From NCBI GenBank assembly GCA_029834535.1, contig JAQMWT010000277.1, positions 1 through 27,782 on the forward strand: 27,782 nt of DNA, given 5' to 3'. The translations under genes were made by a program, and so were the position numbers. Below, piece after piece: positions 8,517 through 17,567 of this stretch. Position 1 is the stretch's first letter. Each line of letters begins with the position of its first letter. The DNA comes from Chrysophaeum taylorii. Its lineage: Eukaryota; Sar; Pelagophyceae; Pelagomonadales; Pelagomonadaceae. A model generated the notes under the pieces. It searched no databases. It saw only the letters and a program-made list of their open reading frames with translations, and had not been told where the DNA came from.

Positions 8517-9274
8517 AGAGATTTGACCCTCTCCGGGTACATGGTAGGGACTGCGTGCAGTCTTAGGCGTGTACAGACCATTCCGCTTGTCACATGCTAC
8601 TACACAAGGTAGGGATTTAAGCCCTAACTCCTCAAGGACATTAGGTCCCATAGAAGCGTTTACACTGACAACGAGGAACGAAGCCTCTGTTAATTAAACA
8701 GACAACCCCGTACCTGACGGTACGCACCTGGAGCCCTACTCCATGTTGGAAAAGAGCTTCAGACTGGGCTCTTCATAGTCATGAATAAGTAATTGCGGAA
8801 GGGTAAGGAAGGAAGGAGGGAAAGCCGTATTACTGAGAGTAAACCCTCTTGTAGAGATAGGTGTGAAATGTTCCAGTGTCGCACGCATAATAGTGTAGCT
8901 CTCTGGAACCTCTTTTCACACTCCTTCTACTTGAGGGTTTTCTCTCCGTAATACGGCTTTCCCTCACTTTACCCCCCTTCCTTACCCTTCCGCAATTATT
9001 ACTTTCAAGACTATGAAGAACTAGGTCTGAAGCTTTCTTCCAACAAGGAGAAATCCTCCAGGTGCGTACCGTTGGGTACGGGGTCTTCTGCTTAATTAGC
9101 AGCAGCTTCGTTCCTCGTTGTCAGTGTAAAAGCTTCTATGGGACCTAATGTCCTTAAGGAGACAGGGCCTAAACCCCTACCTTGTGTAGTAGCATGTGAC
9201 AAGCGGAATGGCCTGTACACGCGTAAGACCGCACGCGGTCTCTACCACGTACCCGGAGAGGGCCAAATCTCTCC
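8517..9274. repeat. Long imperfect inverted repeat (about 360-bp arms, 26-bp spacer)
   Basis: The left arm, about 8517-8876 (CTGGAGAGATTT to TGTTCCAG), is the reverse complement of about 8903-9274 (CTGGAACC to AAATCTCTCC) with scattered substitutions and small indels. Matching pairs include the TACGGCTTTCCCTC and ACAACGAGGAACG blocks. Both arms encode the same short peptide start (MGPNVL), which is a consequence of the inversion and not evidence for a gene. Transcription through it would give a long hairpin RNA. No transposase was seen. It begins about 30 bp outside the putative LTR. Confidence 0.85.
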
Positions 9275-10136
9275 ATTACCTTACCATGTCGAAACCGATT
9301 TGGTTAAATGGTCATATCTCTTCATGGGATAAAGCTGCCGCTCAGTCACATCGTCGCACCCATACTAGCCCAACTTTAGTCACAATAGAATCTCATCCCT
9401 ATGGCCACTATCACTATTCGCCTTTCGATCAATCATTGGTCTGCTGCACAATTCACGACAGCCCGACCCATGATCTCTACTATTGTTATCAGTTAGACCA
9501 TCCGCTCTGCTGCGAGGATCCCTCCGTCACTTGGGATTTATCCCCCCGCACGCACCGTCGTCCTATGTCACGGAACACCCGCGACTTAATGCATGCAACT
9601 CTCGACTTCAACTATGACACTATTACACTCTCTTATTCTTTACGATATTGGCATTACGTCCTTCTTTCATCAGTCACTGAACAAGATGATGATCTGGTCT
9701 CTCGTACAGAATTCGCCATATTTCGCCATTAGCCCACCTAGCATCTTCCTCCACGTTTCCTCTTCTTTACGATCGATGCCTTTTTCCTTTTCGATTATGC
9801 GCCTCTTCTTGCATTATCCTTTTCATTTTGTTTCCCCTTTTAACCTATTCCACGTTCCACTTTGCGCTCTGTCTCCTTTCTCACTCGCACTCACCTGCTA
9901 CTTCGCTCCACTCTATCTCTCTCGTGCACTTTGCGCACTTCTCATTCAACGCCTCCTCACAACTCAACGTCCATTTGTCTCTGGCCAGACATTTGCTTTG
10001 TTTGTTCCAGATTTCGCTCATCACGGAGTTCAATCTGCGAGGGCGTAGAAATAGATAATTTGATTTAGGGTTAGTACTCCCTCTTTGTGTCGGTAGGGAC
10101 AGGGCGTTAGAGTGGCACTACCACTGCCATCATTCT
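9275..10136. other. No recognisable gene; C/T-rich stretch
   Basis: Open frames exist on the plus strand (for example 9593-10048), but their products are low-complexity, rich in Phe, Ser, Leu and His because the DNA from about 9730 to 10020 is pyrimidine-rich. No family motif was found. The right part (10059-10085) contains TTAGGGTTAGTACTCCCT, which is similar in reverse complement to 26824-26851. Confidence 0.5.
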
Positions 10137-10884
10137 CTACCAGGAGCACAGTGATTTTTCCTGTCTCTTCAAGTTTTCGACGCCGAATACCAACTTCTCG
10201 GGGTGCAGGGGCGCGTTCGCAGTGGTGCTCGACCGCTCTAATTCGCCTCTATCGACCTTCGGACACCTTAACTCATGATCGAGTCCTTTAAAGCGGTCGG
10301 GAGTGGAAAGCGGACGCCCCACGAGACGCGTCGTCACACGGCTTGTCAGGATGGCTGCGAAGCGCTGTAATGACAGAATCCGCGAGGTCGCGTCGCAAGT
10401 TTTCACGGCAGGGCACTGGGTTGTTGATAGGGACTTTGCGACCCGTGTCTCCGAGCGCCGGATGAAGCCCATCTCTCGCAGCGAGCTCAACCTGCCCTTT
10501 CACAACGCAGCCAGTGACACCATCAAGCGGCACAACTACCAAAGCGCCGATGGAATCAACCACTGGGTCCCGACATCGAGAAGTCCCAAGCCCCAGTGTG
10601 AGCTTGCGCCGGTCGCGGGACGCACGAGATAGTGCCCAGCAGCACGAGGAAGCACACGCACGGGTTAGTGTCTTGCGCCACGTCAACATTCTTGCATTCC
10701 GTCATCATCGACTAAAATCCTAAGCCCTTTAGGAGAGAGATTTATCTGAATCCTTTGCTTAGAGTAAAACTGATACTCGCATTCTCGACCTTCACTTCTA
10801 CCGGCACGCTGGGCGAAGGGTCGACGGTGCAACCAGATACCAGGACATCGTAGAGGTCCAGAGTCGCTGACAATTACAGCAGTT
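10137..10884. other. Region downstream of the O-GlcNAc transferase stop; no supported gene
   Basis: Overlapping open frames occur on both strands (10137-10490 and 10288-10689 minus; 10303-10632 plus). None has a recognisable domain, and they are mutually exclusive readings of the same GC-balanced DNA. The part next to 10885 is probably the 3' untranslated region of the transferase gene. One frame could be a small hypothetical gene, but nothing in the sequence decides between them. Confidence 0.4.
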
Positions 10885-13800
10885 TCATGTGGGGGAAACT
10901 GGGTCAAAAAAGCTGGTATCGTGCCTGCCAGCCTGAAGAAGAGCTGCGGGAATGGCGTCATCGCGTGGAATGACACTGGGCGTATTCAGGAAGTGCTGGG
11001 GGGGTGTAGGGGCCATCGGCGTAGAAACAAGGTTACCTTGGTGTAGGAAATGTGTCGGCGCGCGCAGCTGGGCGAAAGGAGAGTAATTCTGTACGAAGGG
11101 TCTAGGCACTGAAGGCATGGTTTGGAAATTGAGTGGCGGGTGTACAACTTGGAGTGGAGAGTACACAGCCGAGGAAGATACCCCCGACATCAAAACTGGT
11201 TGGTATTGGTAGTGGTGGTGATTTGAAGCGCGCACATCAAGTACATTGTCCCCATAGGAAGCCGAGTGCGTAACGCCAGGGTCGTCAGTTGCAAGCGAGG
11301 TAGGCAGTACGAGTGGACAGCCGGTGACGTCCTCGACATCGATGTGCCGTGGGTGGCCTCTGTGATCCCACATATGGTCAAAAGCACGCTCGAAATTGCG
11401 CACCCAACGAAGCGTGTCCCAGAGCGGAGCTTTTGGTCTGGCCGCTTGAACTTTGCGACGAATTCTCTGGTAGATGGCCGAGTCGGTAGCGAGGTGAACG
11501 GCAACATCTTCATATTCCTGGAGAGAGTGAGCAACGAGCTCATCACAATCGACAGCCTTCAGAAGGCTCGCCGCAACTCGAGTCGCCATCTTCTCTCCAA
11601 GTAATGTTAGCATAGGACACCCACCCCAAAGAATGTCACAGCCAGTTGTGTGAGCATTGCATTGAGGTGTGTCAAGGAAGAGATCCGCAAGCGTGCCACG
11701 TCGTATGTGTTCATCTTTGGGAGACACGGCCGTGAAGTGGAGGCGTGCGTCAGGCACCCCGCGCTTTCGAGCTTCTGCACGAATATTGGCCTCGCCAATT
11801 GGCGGGAATCGCAGGAGCCAAAGAACGGAACCACGGACACGTCGAAGGATTCGACACCACACATCAAAGGTCGTGGGGTCTATTTTGTAAATTTGATTGA
11901 AGTTGGCATAAAGGAACGTACAATCCTCTGGAACATTGAAGTCGCTACGCGTAGGAAGCTGCGTAGAATCAAATATATAGCGCGCAGACTGCGCGTGGTC
12001 ATTGACAAAGTATGAGTGCGGCATTCTGACTATCTTCTCTGCATAATAGGGCTCATGCCAAGCTGGGACCACCATGTGGTCAGCAACGAGGTACTGAATG
12101 TATTTTGCGCCTAGTGTCCCACAAAAGCCCATATAGGACGCCTGGACAGGTGCAACCCGCAGCGCAAACAATTCGTTCCGGGCCCCCTTAGTATAGCCGT
12201 TGAGGTTGATCAGGATGTCGACATCGTCAGCTCGGATGCGCAGCGCCATTTCACGCAGCGAAAGAGCCGAAATGTCAACAAAGTGCTCAACTTCCGCTTC
12301 GATCTTGCGACGCCAACTCGAACCATCATCAGGAGAGAGAGAGTAGCAAGCTATCTCATATTTTTTTTTGTCGTGCAGGCCGAAGACTGACTGCATAAGG
12401 TGGGCAAGCGGGTGGTTTCCGAGGTCAGACGAGACATATCCTACCCGCAATCGAGCCTTGATTGATAGACTGAGTGGTGATGCGGGGACATGGCCCTGTG
12501 CATCGGAGGGGCTAAGCTTCTCGAAGAGCGGATCAGGAAGTTCGACAATCCTCGCGTTCTGCTTTGCGCGTTTGGCATACTTGTGAGCGATTTTATACAT
12601 GTCTTTGATGTTGACAGGGTACACGAGGGTGTGGAAAGGCTGGACGGAAGGGACACGATCGTCTTGATCGAGCTGCTTCTGGACAATGGCATGTAGTTTC
12701 TGGAAGTCTGCCACGCGGTCGGTCCAGTCACAGATAAAGACTAAGGAGTGGGTGAGGCTTGCAAACGCATCATCAAAGTCTGGCTTGATTCTGAGAGCTT
12801 GACGGTAGCAGGCAACAGCTTCCGAATTACGGCCAGCGTCCTTGTATGCCGAGGCTAGGTTCGAGTATGCGTCAGCAAAATCGGGCCGGAGTTTTATTGC
12901 CAGGCTGTAGCACTCGATGGCCTCATCAAGGCGCCCGGCATCCTTGTAGGCATTTCCCATGTTAGAGTACGGGTCTGCAAATGTAGGATCGATCGCAATT
13001 GCCTCCTGATAGTGACGCAGCGCTCCATCAACGTCGCCGCGTTCTTTGAGGACGAGCCCAAGGTTAGAGTGCGCAGCAGCAAACCGCGGGACAAGACGCG
13101 TCGCTGTCTCATAGCACTGAACTGCTTCCTTGATATGTCCACGATCCTTCATTGCATTTCCAAGGTTGTTGTGGGCGTGTGCATGATTAGGTCGCAGCGC
13201 CAACGCTTTTTTGTAGCATGTGATTGCTTCGCAGAGGCGCCCGGCTTCGCGCAGAGCATTACCTAGATTGTTGTATGCATCCGCAAAATCAGGTTCGAGG
13301 TCGAGTGCCCTGCGAAAGGTCGCAATTGCCTTGTCGAGCTGACCACATTCCATGTAACATGATGCCAGATTCCCGTAGGCAACGGCGAACTTGTCATCTA
13401 ACAGAAGAGCTTGCTCGTACGATGCGATTGCCTCATTCAACAAACCCTGTTCTTTCAGAACATTGCCCAAGTTTGAGTGGACATCGGCCGCCCGTGGCCG
13501 CAATCGCAAGGCCTCTCGGTAGCACTCTGCCGCCGATATGAGATGGCCCGCATCTTTCAATAACCCGGCCAAGGCTGCCCAGGCTACAGCGCAGTCCGGT
13601 CGGCGTCGAATGACCTCGACGAAGCAACGTCGGGCCTCGCGGATGCGGTTCTCGGCGCGGTGCAAGTTGCCGAGATGGCACCTTGTTGAGACCAAAGTGG
13701 GGTCAATAAGGAGCACTGTTTCGTAGGTAACTGCGGCTTCTTTTGTCTCGCCCAAGTGTAAGTGGGCAGCCGCTAGGTTGTTGTACGCATCGCAAAAACG

Positions 13801-14172
13801 GGGCTTCAACCGAATCGCATAAAGATACAACGTTTTAGCCGAGTTCACATCGCCCAGTTCCTTAAGAGCATTCCCGAGGTTGGAGTACGATTCAGCAAAA
13901 ATCTCGTCGTGTGCTAAGCACGTCAGATTCATCGCTACGCACTTGGAAATATCCCCAAGCTGGAAGTATATTGCCCCCAGAAGTAGCAGATTGTCTGTGC
14001 TCGAAGGGACCGTCGCCAGAACCGCCTCGCACGCGGCGAGCGCGCTGGCAAAGTTCGCCGAATCGTATTGTTGCCGCGCTAGGGAGATCGCCTTGTTTAC
14101 GTTCGGCTGTTTCTGCGAAAGTACATGGCTCGAGCACGACTCGCGTTCACGCTTTGAGAACCGCTTTTTCAT
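10885..14172 (-). CDS. OGT: O-linked N-acetylglucosamine transferase (UDP-GlcNAc:protein, GT41, SEC-like)
   Basis: 1095 residues in one intronless frame. It transfers GlcNAc from UDP-GlcNAc to Ser/Thr of nuclear and cytosolic proteins. Residues about 25-490 hold around 13 TPR repeats, many with the N-x-x-N pattern of OGT (YNNLGNALREAG, SNLGNVLKEQG). The catalytic region starts near 575: VGYVSSDLGNHP with His587 (equivalent to human H498), YMGFCGTLGAKY at about 680-691, NQIYKIDP with Lys763 (UDP-binding, human K842), HIRRG with His822, and HTTGCD at 841-846. Wording such as YMGF and PHSYFVND is closer to plant SECRET AGENT than to animal OGT. The last roughly 145 residues are a Pro/Ser/Gln/His-rich tail beyond the usual end. 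Start: ATG 14172, just before the first TPR. All key residues look intact. The start codon is about 75-150 bp from a repeat array. Confidence 0.96.
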   Translation of the reverse strand: MKKRFSKRERESCSSHVLSQKQPNVNKAISLARQQYDSANFASALAACEAVLATVPSSTDNLLLLGAIYFQLGDISKCVAMNLTCLAHDEIFAESYSNLGNALKELGDVNSAKTLYLYAIRLKPRFCDAYNNLAAAHLHLGETKEAAVTYETVLLIDPTLVSTRCHLGNLHRAENRIREARRCFVEVIRRRPDCAVAWAALAGLLKDAGHLISAAECYREALRLRPRAADVHSNLGNVLKEQGLLNEAIASYEQALLLDDKFAVAYGNLASCYMECGQLDKAIATFRRALDLEPDFADAYNNLGNALREAGRLCEAITCYKKALALRPNHAHAHNNLGNAMKDRGHIKEAVQCYETATRLVPRFAAAHSNLGLVLKERGDVDGALRHYQEAIAIDPTFADPYSNMGNAYKDAGRLDEAIECYSLAIKLRPDFADAYSNLASAYKDAGRNSEAVACYRQALRIKPDFDDAFASLTHSLVFICDWTDRVADFQKLHAIVQKQLDQDDRVPSVQPFHTLVYPVNIKDMYKIAHKYAKRAKQNARIVELPDPLFEKLSPSDAQGHVPASPLSLSIKARLRVGYVSSDLGNHPLAHLMQSVFGLHDKKKYEIACYSLSPDDGSSWRRKIEAEVEHFVDISALSLREMALRIRADDVDILINLNGYTKGARNELFALRVAPVQASYMGFCGTLGAKYIQYLVADHMVVPAWHEPYYAEKIVRMPHSYFVNDHAQSARYIFDSTQLPTRSDFNVPEDCTFLYANFNQIYKIDPTTFDVWCRILRRVRGSVLWLLRFPPIGEANIRAEARKRGVPDARLHFTAVSPKDEHIRRGTLADLFLDTPQCNAHTTGCDILWGGCPMLTLLGEKMATRVAASLLKAVDCDELVAHSLQEYEDVAVHLATDSAIYQRIRRKVQAARPKAPLWDTLRWVRNFERAFDHMWDHRGHPRHIDVEDVTGCPLVLPTSLATDDPGVTHSASYGDNVLDVRASNHHHYQYQPVLMSGVSSSAVYSPLQVVHPPLNFQTMPSVPRPFVQNYSPFAQLRAPTHFLHQGNLVSTPMAPTPPQHFLNTPSVIPRDDAIPAALLQAGRHDTSFFDPVSPT

Positions 14173-14317
14173 GAAGACATCCTCGCTTCAGAAATGGGGA
14201 CGTTTATTGGGCCTTACCCTCAACCGTTCCACTTCATACATTCATCCTAACTACTAGATGTTTGTCCTAATCCTAACTACTAATCGACAGATGTTTGTCT
14301 GTCTGTCTGTTTGTTTG
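14173..14317 (-). promoter_or_regulatory. Short 5' flank of the O-GlcNAc transferase gene
   Basis: Only about 145 bp separate the start codon from the first Helitron-derived unit, and repeat-associated sequence (CTACTAATCGACAGATGTTTG, also at the unit 2-3 and 3 junctions) already begins near 14265. No clear TATA box was found near the start codon. The promoter must be very compact or lie in repeat sequence. Confidence 0.4.
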
Positions 14318-15330
14318 TCCCTCGATTTAGGGTAAGGATCATGTAGGCCCGCGAGCCAGACATTGATCCTCCAAGCCGTCTGCGGCGACCTCGCAGACTG
14401 TTTCCACAACCCGCGGCGGCTCTTTCAGCGCGCCATTCTCACGCCCCGTCGAAACGATGTTGTCGATGCTGACAACGCGCGCGTGACCGCGGCCTTTTTT
14501 TCCCGGAGACGAGGCGTCGGAGTTCTTTTCGGCCGACTAGGTTGGGTCGGAAGACGACGCCTCGCTCTTAACAGTCGAGTTTTCAACTCCCTGACAACCA
14601 GCGGCATGCTGACTTTGATCGCGAGCTTAAAGTCTTCGCAACCTCGACCCGTCGCACGGCCACTGCAACGGTACCAGATACATGGTCGATCGTGTTGTGT
14701 CACCGAGGCTCCTCCAACCTGTATCCCTTAAGGCCCGCCGACGCCAAACGATCAACAAGAGCCAGGGCCAGACGCCCCGCGAGGTCGGCGTCCTCTCGCC
14801 CAAGCCCGTCTTCTGTCACGTCCAGCTCTACGTGGCTCTCTGTCGATCGGCAACCCCGAGGATATGCTCTTCTGAGTCGACGACTCCACCCTACCCCACA
14901 CGTGCTGCGCAATACCGACAAGCCCCCTCCCGGCGTCTACACGCGCACTATAGGTTAACTTACTGGGACCAGGTGAACTCACTGGAACCAGGTGAACTTA
15001 CTGGGGTTAGAGATTGGGACTAGGTGAACTTAGTGACCAGGTGAACTTACTGAGACCAAGTGTGAACTTACTGGGGCTTTAGAGTAAACTCAAAGCTTAG
15101 CGGCGTGTGCGGATCAAAGCAGCTTAGATTGGCGGGGGTGAGCGCGACGAGCTCGAAGGAGAGTGGGGCGAGTGGGTGCGGGTTTACGCCGAACTTACTG
15201 GGGTTAGAGATTGGGTTTACGCCGAATTTACTGGGGTTAGAGATTGGGACTAGGTGAACTTACTGGGACCAGGTGTAAACTTACTAGGGTTGGAGATTGG
15301 GACTAGGTGAACTTACTGGCCTGCACTTGT
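14318..15330 (+). mobile_element. Helitron RepHel C-terminal fragment, unit 1
   Basis: The unit begins CCCTCGATTTAGGGTAAGG and ends CCTGCACTTGT. Spread over several frames it encodes Helitron helicase C-terminal motifs: RAILTPRRNDVVDADN, then [32 protein letters not shown] (14751-14774), and [15 protein letters not shown], all in the Helitron order. Frameshifts break it, so it encodes no full protein. The last 400 bp are a minisatellite built from GTGAACTTACTGGGACCAG and related variants. Helitrons are rolling-circle transposons; no Rep domain and no certain 5' TC or 3' CTRR terminus was found. Confidence 0.8.
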
Positions 15331-15354
15331 CTGTCTTTAAATGTCGACTGCTAA

Positions 15355-15450
15355 TGTGAGGAAGCTATGACACTTACCCCTGCACCACGTATCCAGTATC
15401 CATACGTCTTTCTCTTATCGCTAGTCTAACGCCTCATACCATCCGTAACA
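15355..15450 (+). repeat. 5' LTR (96 bp) of the second copia element
   Basis: It begins TGTGAGGAAGC and ends CATCCGTAACA (TG...CA), and matches 20253-20348 without any difference I could see. The target duplication GCTAA precedes it. At 96 bp it is very short for an LTR. Confidence 0.93.
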
Positions 15451-15468
15451 TGGTAAGCAGGTGATCGT
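15451..15468 (+). other. Putative primer-binding site
   Basis: TGGTAAGCAGGTGATCG follows the 5' LTR immediately. The TGG start is what a tRNA 3'-CCA primer requires; TGGTA resembles initiator-Met-type sites. The exact tRNA is not identified. Confidence 0.55.
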
Positions 15469-15550
15469 CGACGACGACCTGAGCTTGCTTCGTGGCGACT
15501 TCTTCTCGGCTTCAGTTCATTGCCACATGTTCGGTTCGTTATCGTTTATC

Positions 15551-15760
15551 ATGTCCTCGATCGAAATTAAGGATAGCAGGCTTTCGCAAAAACTCGATGC
15601 TTTCAGTGGTGAGCGACATCTTTTTCGCGAATGGACCCGGCGCCTGGAAAACATGATCATTTCCACCGGTGATCGCATTATCTTGACCACTGACACTTGG
15701 ACTAGCATTTCCGCTTCTCGCTGCTCTGAAGAAGACTTTCGCGTCAAGCAACAACGTTGA
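15551..15760 (+). pseudogene. Copia Gag, N-terminal part
   Basis: The ATG at 15551 gives MSSIEIKDSRLSQKLD followed by F-S-G-E-R-H-L-F-R-E-W-T-R-R-L-E. This fits the copia Gag opening, where L-x-G-x-N-Y/F-x-x-W-x-x-x-x-E is usual. The frame stops at 15760. Just downstream, a 26-bp block (GAAAACCGCGACATGAAC...) occurs twice, at 15768 and 15802, and the Gag frame resumes after the second copy. The small tandem duplication is the likely cause of the break. Confidence 0.65.
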
Positions 15761-15813
15761 TATCCAGGAAAACCGCGACATGAACTTCACGCGAACAACA
15801 TGAAAACCGCGAT

Positions 15814-16231
15814 ATGAACTTCACGCGGCTTTACAAGCGCATTACTGATGTTTACATGGGTCATGGAGATCGTGTCGCTCAGTCTGCAATTGCTTCACTG
15901 CATTCCTTGGTGTGCAACAACATCGATGAACTTGAGTCTTTTCTTAACAAGTTCATCACTGGTGTTCAAGTTGCTCGGCACTGTACCAATCACCGGAGTT
16001 TAAGTTGCTCGGCATTGTACCTGATCCGACGCACCCTCGAGTGTGTCCTCGCATTTGACTACGTGCATCGTGCTTCAAGCCTTACTGGCTTTGTTTTATC
16101 GTCTCGCGTTTCGTGCCGATGAATGTGGTTGTACCCTTGAGAAGTTCAACACAACCAATTTCGATGGCATGCACAACCACTTCCGCCGCGCTATCCGCCG
16201 CGTCGTCAGCCACCAGACTCTTCCAAGCTGA
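15814..16231 (+). pseudogene. Copia Gag, middle part, in two frames
   Basis: After the duplication the frame from 15814 reads F-T-R-L-Y-K-R-I-T-D-V-Y-M-G and D-E-L-E-S-F-L-N-K-F, helical Gag-like sequence. A second small duplication (AAGTTGCTCGGCA at about 15966 and 16000) precedes a shift, and Gag-like sequence continues in the frame ending at 16231 (LEKFNTTNFDGMHNHF). A degenerate zinc-knuckle-like C-F-L-C-G-W-I-A-H follows at about 16590-16617, with the last Cys missing. Confidence 0.5.
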
Positions 16232-16304
16232 TGCAAGCACATCAACAACCCCATCCCACGGAAGCCCCTCGTTTTCGTTTTTAGCTCCCATTGCACAGGC
16301 GCCT

Positions 16305-16493
16305 CGTTCTGTATTTTCCGCTATTCGTTGCTCCACCCCTCGTTCTGTATTTTCCCCTCGTCGTTGCTCCTCTCCTCGTTCTGTCTTTTCACCTCGTCGT
16401 TGCTCCCCTCCTCGTTCTGTATTTTGCCTATTCGTTGCTCCACTCCCCGTTGTGCATTTTCAGCTATTCGTTGATCCACTCCTCGTTGTGCTT
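16305..16493 (+). repeat. 36-bp tandem repeat in Gag region
   Basis: About 5.3 copies of a 36-bp unit starting CGTTCTGTATTTTCC. One frame reads it as a 12-residue peptide repeat containing PRSVFSPRRCS. Copies 1-3 are similar and copies 4-5 more diverged. It lies where the basic C-terminal part of Gag would be. Confidence 0.8.
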
Positions 16494-16499
16494 GTCGGT

Positions 16500-17560
16500 T
16501 TTGGTAAAACCAGCGAATCACGTTCCATCGCGCATTTCACCTGCCACAACTAAGCTGTGCCTCTCAATTTTTCGCGTGCGCAGTTTTCGTGCTTCCTATG
16601 TGGTTGGATCGCTCATCTTCGGGATCCTGGACAGACGCTTCTTTGCTGTGTGATTTGTGGTTCTCCTTCACGCACTTTTTCGCCGCTTTTCTGACCTTTA
16701 AAATTCGGTTTTGCTATCGACGTGAATTCCGTGCTCAGCACCCGCGACGCTATCTGCAATGTTCTTACGTGCCACTGCGACGCTATCTGCAAGCTATCTG
16801 CAACGTTCTTACGTGCCACAACTGTTTTGCCACTGTCGCCAACTTCTACCGCAGCCTATTCGAGTATGACGAGCGAAGCTCGCCGCTTGCTCCTCCAACG
16901 TTGGCCCATATGGCAATTTCGTTCTTGCGACTGCGAAAACGGGCCACTTTCTTATGTGTCACAGCAGGCTGGCATACAGCAGCCTGGTCTACCTGCGTTC
17001 GTTCCTTACACCGCTGGCGCGTCCGAAGTCTTCCATCTTCGCGTACAGGACGCGGTCGTGCCCATGGCAACTTGCTCGCGCCACAACAACCAAACACCCA
17101 ACGTTCGCATCAACCCTGTTTACGCCTGTTTTTGCTTCTGTCGACTCCGACCATCGTCATAACCTGGTCACCATGCACCATGCAACCTATCTGCCCAAAG
17201 GCCATGTTCTCATCAGACGTCTGGTACACCGCCATCATATGTACCAGCTTGTGTTTCCGCTATCTTTGCCCCGCTGCGATCCTCAGTGGCAACAATCGTC
17301 TAACGCACGTCATCCCAGGCACTTTTGTCGCTATTGTTCTTTAGACCTCGATTTTGCTGACAGTTTCACTTACCCGATTTCCTGCAATGTCAACCACCGA
17401 AGGAACTTCAACGTTGTTCTGACTTTCTCGAATCACGCTTCCAAGCTCTCGTCTACTGTTGCCCCATTGTCACCTGTTCCTGCTGTTGCCCCCTTGTCCG
17501 CTGTTGCCCCCTTGCCCCTTGTTTGATGAGAATGCGCCGGTTTCACTGGGACTGATCACC
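16500..17560 (+). pseudogene. Unresolved protease/integrase interval of the second copia element
   Basis: Several long open frames overlap (16589-17344, 16722-17162, 16954-17526), and none carries an intact copia domain. A stretch near 17150-17200 (LVTMHHATYLPKGHVL) resembles the end of a copia protease, where V-x-L-x-x-V-L-Y-V-P is common. No D-S-G-A active site, HHCC zinc site or DDE triad could be read in any plus frame. The interval is about 1 kb, too short for protease plus integrase, so the integrase has probably been deleted. Confidence 0.4.
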
Positions 17561-17567
17561 CCATCAC

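Noticed and set aside
8298..8651. Protein starting MGPNVL, also seen at 9138-9332
   Set aside because: The resemblance comes from the inverted repeat itself; the peptides are short and diverge with no domain.
9593..10048. A 151-residue plus-strand protein
   Set aside because: The DNA is C/T-rich and three overlapping plus frames are open; the product is low-complexity without any motif.
10288..10689. Small gene downstream of the O-GlcNAc transferase
   Set aside because: Opposing frames (10303-10632 plus, 10288-10689 minus) are equally open and neither shows a recognisable domain.
11266..14257. Plus-strand ORFs opposite the O-GlcNAc transferase
   Set aside because: They are antisense readings of the TPR and catalytic coding sequence; the transferase is conserved throughout.
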